Below, piece after piece: positions 62,198-64,000 of a stretch of 64,000 bases of DNA. The translations under genes were made by a program, and so were the position numbers. Positions within the stretch are counted from its first letter, which is position 1. Each line of letters starts with the position of its first letter. The notes below the pieces were generated by a model. That model saw only the letters and a list, made by a program, of their open reading frames with translations, was not told the DNA's origin and did no database searches. The stretch comes from Rhodanobacter thiooxydans (GTDB lineage Bacteria; Pseudomonadota; Gammaproteobacteria; Xanthomonadales; Rhodanobacteraceae): positions 3,162,001 through 3,226,000 of the forward strand of contig NZ_CP088923.1 in assembly GCF_021545845.1 (NCBI RefSeq), in the 5' to 3' direction.

Positions 62198-63457
62198 TCA
62201 ACGTGCGCCGGCCAGTGTCTGCTGGCCGCGCCACTCCAGTTGCAGCCAAAGCTTGGCGCTGTCGCGGCCGAACCCGTCGGCGCGATAGTCCGCTACCTTC
62301 AGCAGGCCGCTGAGGCCCCGCGCCAGCGGAAACGCCAGCGAGGCATTCCACTCGCTGCCGTAGCGACCGCCGCGGTCGGCGCGGTAGTCGTGGTATGCCA
62401 CCGCCCAGCCCAGCTTGCTGGCCGTGCCATGACGACCGAAGTTGCCGCCGACGCCGACGTAGCGATCCTCCAGACCGCCGGCCGGAGTCACGCCGAACTG
62501 GTCGTCCCAGCCGTTGAACGCGTGCAGCGTGGCCAGCGGCGTCTGCAGCGCATGCCGGCCGTTGCCGCCCAGATGTTCCCAGCCCAGCTTCGCGGTGATC
62601 CCGGACTGGGTCCAGCTCGGTTCCAGCAGCCAATAGCTGTGCGCGAAGCGCTGCGGGTTGTTGGCGTAGTCATATTGACGCGCCCCCTCCAGCGTCCAGC
62701 CGAGGCCGTTGCCTTGGCGCAACGCCTTGCCTCTCCAGCGGACGCCGTAGGTGGCACTGGAGGCGCTGGCCACGTCGCGGTCCTCGTGCAGGTAGGCATA
62801 ACCCGTCCACTGCTGTGCGTCCCGAGCCCACGCCAGATTGAGCAGATGGGTGTTCAACTTGCGCTCGCGCGCAAGCGGGTTCAGCGCATCGCGGCCGGCT
62901 ACCCGGTGCACGCGGTCAAGCCAGTCGTAGCGCACCGTCAACGCCGCCAGCGGCTGCCAGCGCAACTCGACCGCATCGAAGGTCTGTTCGTGCTGGCGCC
63001 AGCCCACGTTGCCGACCCAGCGCTCGTTGTCCAGCAGCAGCCGTTGACGACCGGCGGTGGCACCGAACCGGTCGCCCTGCCAGCGCAACCAGTACTGGTT
63101 GAACTCGCCGCCGCGCGGATCGGTCACCGCCGGATACGAAGTACGGCCATTGGCACCGCTGTTGTAGTGGTCGCCGGCACTGGCCACACCGGCGCCCTCG
63201 ACCAGTCCGCTCCAGCCGTGCCCGAACTCGCCATGCAGGCCGAGGCGCAGGCGCAAGGTGTCGGCCCGGGCATCGCGCGCGAACGCGTCGTCGTCGACCT
63301 GCTCGTGGCGCAGGCGGGCATCCCACTCCAGTTGCCATGATGGTTCGGCCGATGCGGCCGGCCCACTGGCGTTGCCGGTCCCGCCGGCCGCCCAGGCCGG
63401 CGCGGCCAGGATCGTGAGCAGGCAGGCGGCCGAAAGATGATTGCGTGCATGGTGCAT
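62198..63457 (-). CDS. Outer-membrane beta-barrel protein (alginate-export/porin-like)
   Basis: The 419-aa protein has a signal peptide (HLSAACLLTILAAPAWA|AGG) and alternating strand patterns such as LEWDARLRHEQVDDDAFARD, FGATAGRQRL and NQYWLRWQGD, typical of the alginate-export (AlgE-like) porin family. It does not end in Phe but in LAGAR, a less usual C-terminus for a barrel. A perfect FNR-type box lies 55 bases upstream. It might let nitrate, nitrite or another small anion pass, which is inference. Confidence 0.78.
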   Translation of the reverse strand: MHHARNHLSAACLLTILAAPAWAAGGTGNASGPAASAEPSWQLEWDARLRHEQVDDDAFARDARADTLRLRLGLHGEFGHGWSGLVEGAGVASAGDHYNSGANGRTSYPAVTDPRGGEFNQYWLRWQGDRFGATAGRQRLLLDNERWVGNVGWRQHEQTFDAVELRWQPLAALTVRYDWLDRVHRVAGRDALNPLARERKLNTHLLNLAWARDAQQWTGYAYLHEDRDVASASSATYGVRWRGKALRQGNGLGWTLEGARQYDYANNPQRFAHSYWLLEPSWTQSGITAKLGWEHLGGNGRHALQTPLATLHAFNGWDDQFGVTPAGGLEDRYVGVGGNFGRHGTASKLGWAVAYHDYRADRGGRYGSEWNASLAFPLARGLSGLLKVADYRADGFGRDSAKLWLQLEWRGQQTLAGAR

Positions 63458-63511
63458 GGTATCGCTCCCTTGTGGTCGGCGGCAGTCTCGGGGCGTGCAC
63501 TCGCGCCCAAG

Positions 63512-63525
63512 TTGACTCCGGTCAA
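63512..63525. promoter_or_regulatory. FNR/ANR-type box upstream of the porin-like gene
   Basis: TTGAC-TCCG-GTCAA is a perfect inverted repeat, centred about 61 bases before the ATG of the barrel gene. Confidence 0.7.
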
Positions 63526-63587
63526 TCGCCACCGATGCCGGCTGCCGCTGTGACAACGCGCCGCGGCTGTGCGCCGCAAGCAAACGA

Positions 63588-63614
63588 CAACGCCGGCCAC
63601 AAGGACCGGCGTTG
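63588..63614 (-). terminator. Hairpin terminator of the NirK-like gene
   Basis: CAACGCCGG and CCGGCGTTG form a perfect 9-bp stem with a nine-base loop. On the minus strand it is followed by TCGTTTGC, and it lies 64 bases past the stop of the cytochrome-domain gene. Confidence 0.65.
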
Positions 63615-63677
63615 CTTCTTGCAGTTTCTCGTTTGGACGTCTTTACCTCCATACGATGCCTATTGCGACGAGCCCGA

Positions 63678-64000
63678 TCAGTGCGCGGGCGCCGCGGCTG
63701 CCGGCGCTTCGGCGCGGGCCTTGGCGACTTCTTCCTTGCTGATCTGCCCGCCCGGGTTGCCCCAGCTGTTCAGCACGTAGGTCAGGATGTTCGCCACCTC
63801 GTCGTCATTGAGCTGGCTCATCGGCGGCATCACCGAGTCGTACTCGTGGCCGTTCACCGTGACCTTGCCGGTCAGGCCGTGCGTCACGATGGTCATCGCC
63901 CGCTTCGGGTCGGCCGCCAGGTAGTCCGACTTGGCCAGCGGCGGGAACACGTTCGCCAGGCCTCCGCCGTTCGCCTGGTGGCATACCGAGCAGGTGCCGG
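63678..64000 (-). CDS. Cytochrome c domain, probable C-terminus of copper nitrite reductase NirK (partial)
   Basis: About 107 codons run in from the right edge and stop at 63678. They encode a haem site CSVCH followed by [20 protein letters not shown], the Met ligand in [13 protein letters not shown], then [17 protein letters not shown]. This C-terminal cytochrome c domain is typical of the fused NirK proteins of Burkholderia, Ralstonia and Rhodanobacter. The copper domains would lie beyond the window. A free c-type cytochrome subunit is the alternative. Ala-rich residues end the chain. Confidence 0.7.
   Translation of the reverse strand, partial: GTCSVCHQANGGGLANVFPPLAKSDYLAADPKRAMTIVTHGLTGKVTVNGHEYDSVMPPMSQLNDDEVANILTYVLNSWGNPGGQISKEEVAKARAEAPAAAAPAH

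Noticed and set aside
1..64000. CRISPR arrays, tRNA or rRNA genes, transposases
   Set aside because: I looked for regular direct repeats, cloverleaf-like sequences and transposase motifs and found none that I could support.

Overview
The window is GC-rich and gene-dense, and reads as a chromosomal segment of a denitrifying gammaproteobacterium of the Xanthomonadales, most like Rhodanobacter. That placement is an inference from gene content: membrane nitrate reductase, two kinds of NO reductase, a probable copper nitrite reductase with a C-terminal cytochrome c tail, FabA/FabB, and a MoaC-MoaB fusion. I see no rRNA, tRNA, CRISPR array, transposase or phage gene.

Layout. 1-4.7 kb: end of an ABC-2 permease, a NodT-type efflux outer-membrane lipoprotein, a DnrO-like exported protein, an MBL/beta-CASP hydrolase and a LOG-family protein. 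4.8-8.3 kb: a small cytochrome c, then a minus-strand two-component system, b-type cytochrome and PepSY protein. 8.4-8.8 kb: a decayed diguanylate cyclase. 9-10.4 kb: a second MBL/beta-CASP hydrolase. 10.6-15.3 kb: a cytochrome c/beta-barrel gene (frameshifted as read) and the cytochrome c-type NO reductase genes norC (with an extra haem domain) and norB. 15.4-20.3 kb: a ferric-reductase-like flavocytochrome, a cytochrome b561, an FNR/ANR-type regulator, a GNAT protein and a universal stress protein. 20.26-20.43 kb: a 168-bp palindromic MITE-like element. 20.4-28.8 kb: a DUF2238 membrane protein, quinol NO reductase, and a tightly overlapping set of SirB2, PLP decarboxylase, cysteine-synthase-like and TyrA-like genes. 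29-34.7 kb: modABC, a TDT transporter and narK2. 34.8-43.8 kb: narGHJI-ppiC-narK on the minus strand. 44.1-49.1 kb: molybdenum cofactor genes mobA, moaE, moaD, moeA, moaCB and moaA. 49.3-55 kb: a small conserved protein, rhodanese-MoeB, and deoC-deoA-deoB-deoD. 55-60 kb: fabA-fabB-hemolysin III and nadA-nadB. 60.2-64 kb: DUF2249, NnrS-like membrane protein and DGC zinc protein, a beta-barrel porin, and the C-terminal haem domain of a probable NirK.

How it works together. Molybdate is imported by ModABC, built into cofactor by the Moa/Moe/Mob enzymes, and used by NarGHI, which is fed by two NarK-type transporters. NO from nitrite reduction is removed by the cytochrome c-type and quinol NO reductases. 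About fifteen intergenic palindromes of the form TTGAC-N4-GTCAA or TTGAC-N4-ATCAA lie upstream of these genes. The Crp/Fnr protein encoded in the window has all four iron-sulfur cysteines and the FNR recognition helix, so the stretch looks like one oxygen- or NO-responsive regulon that also takes in fabAB, nadAB, a stress protein and several uncharacterised genes.
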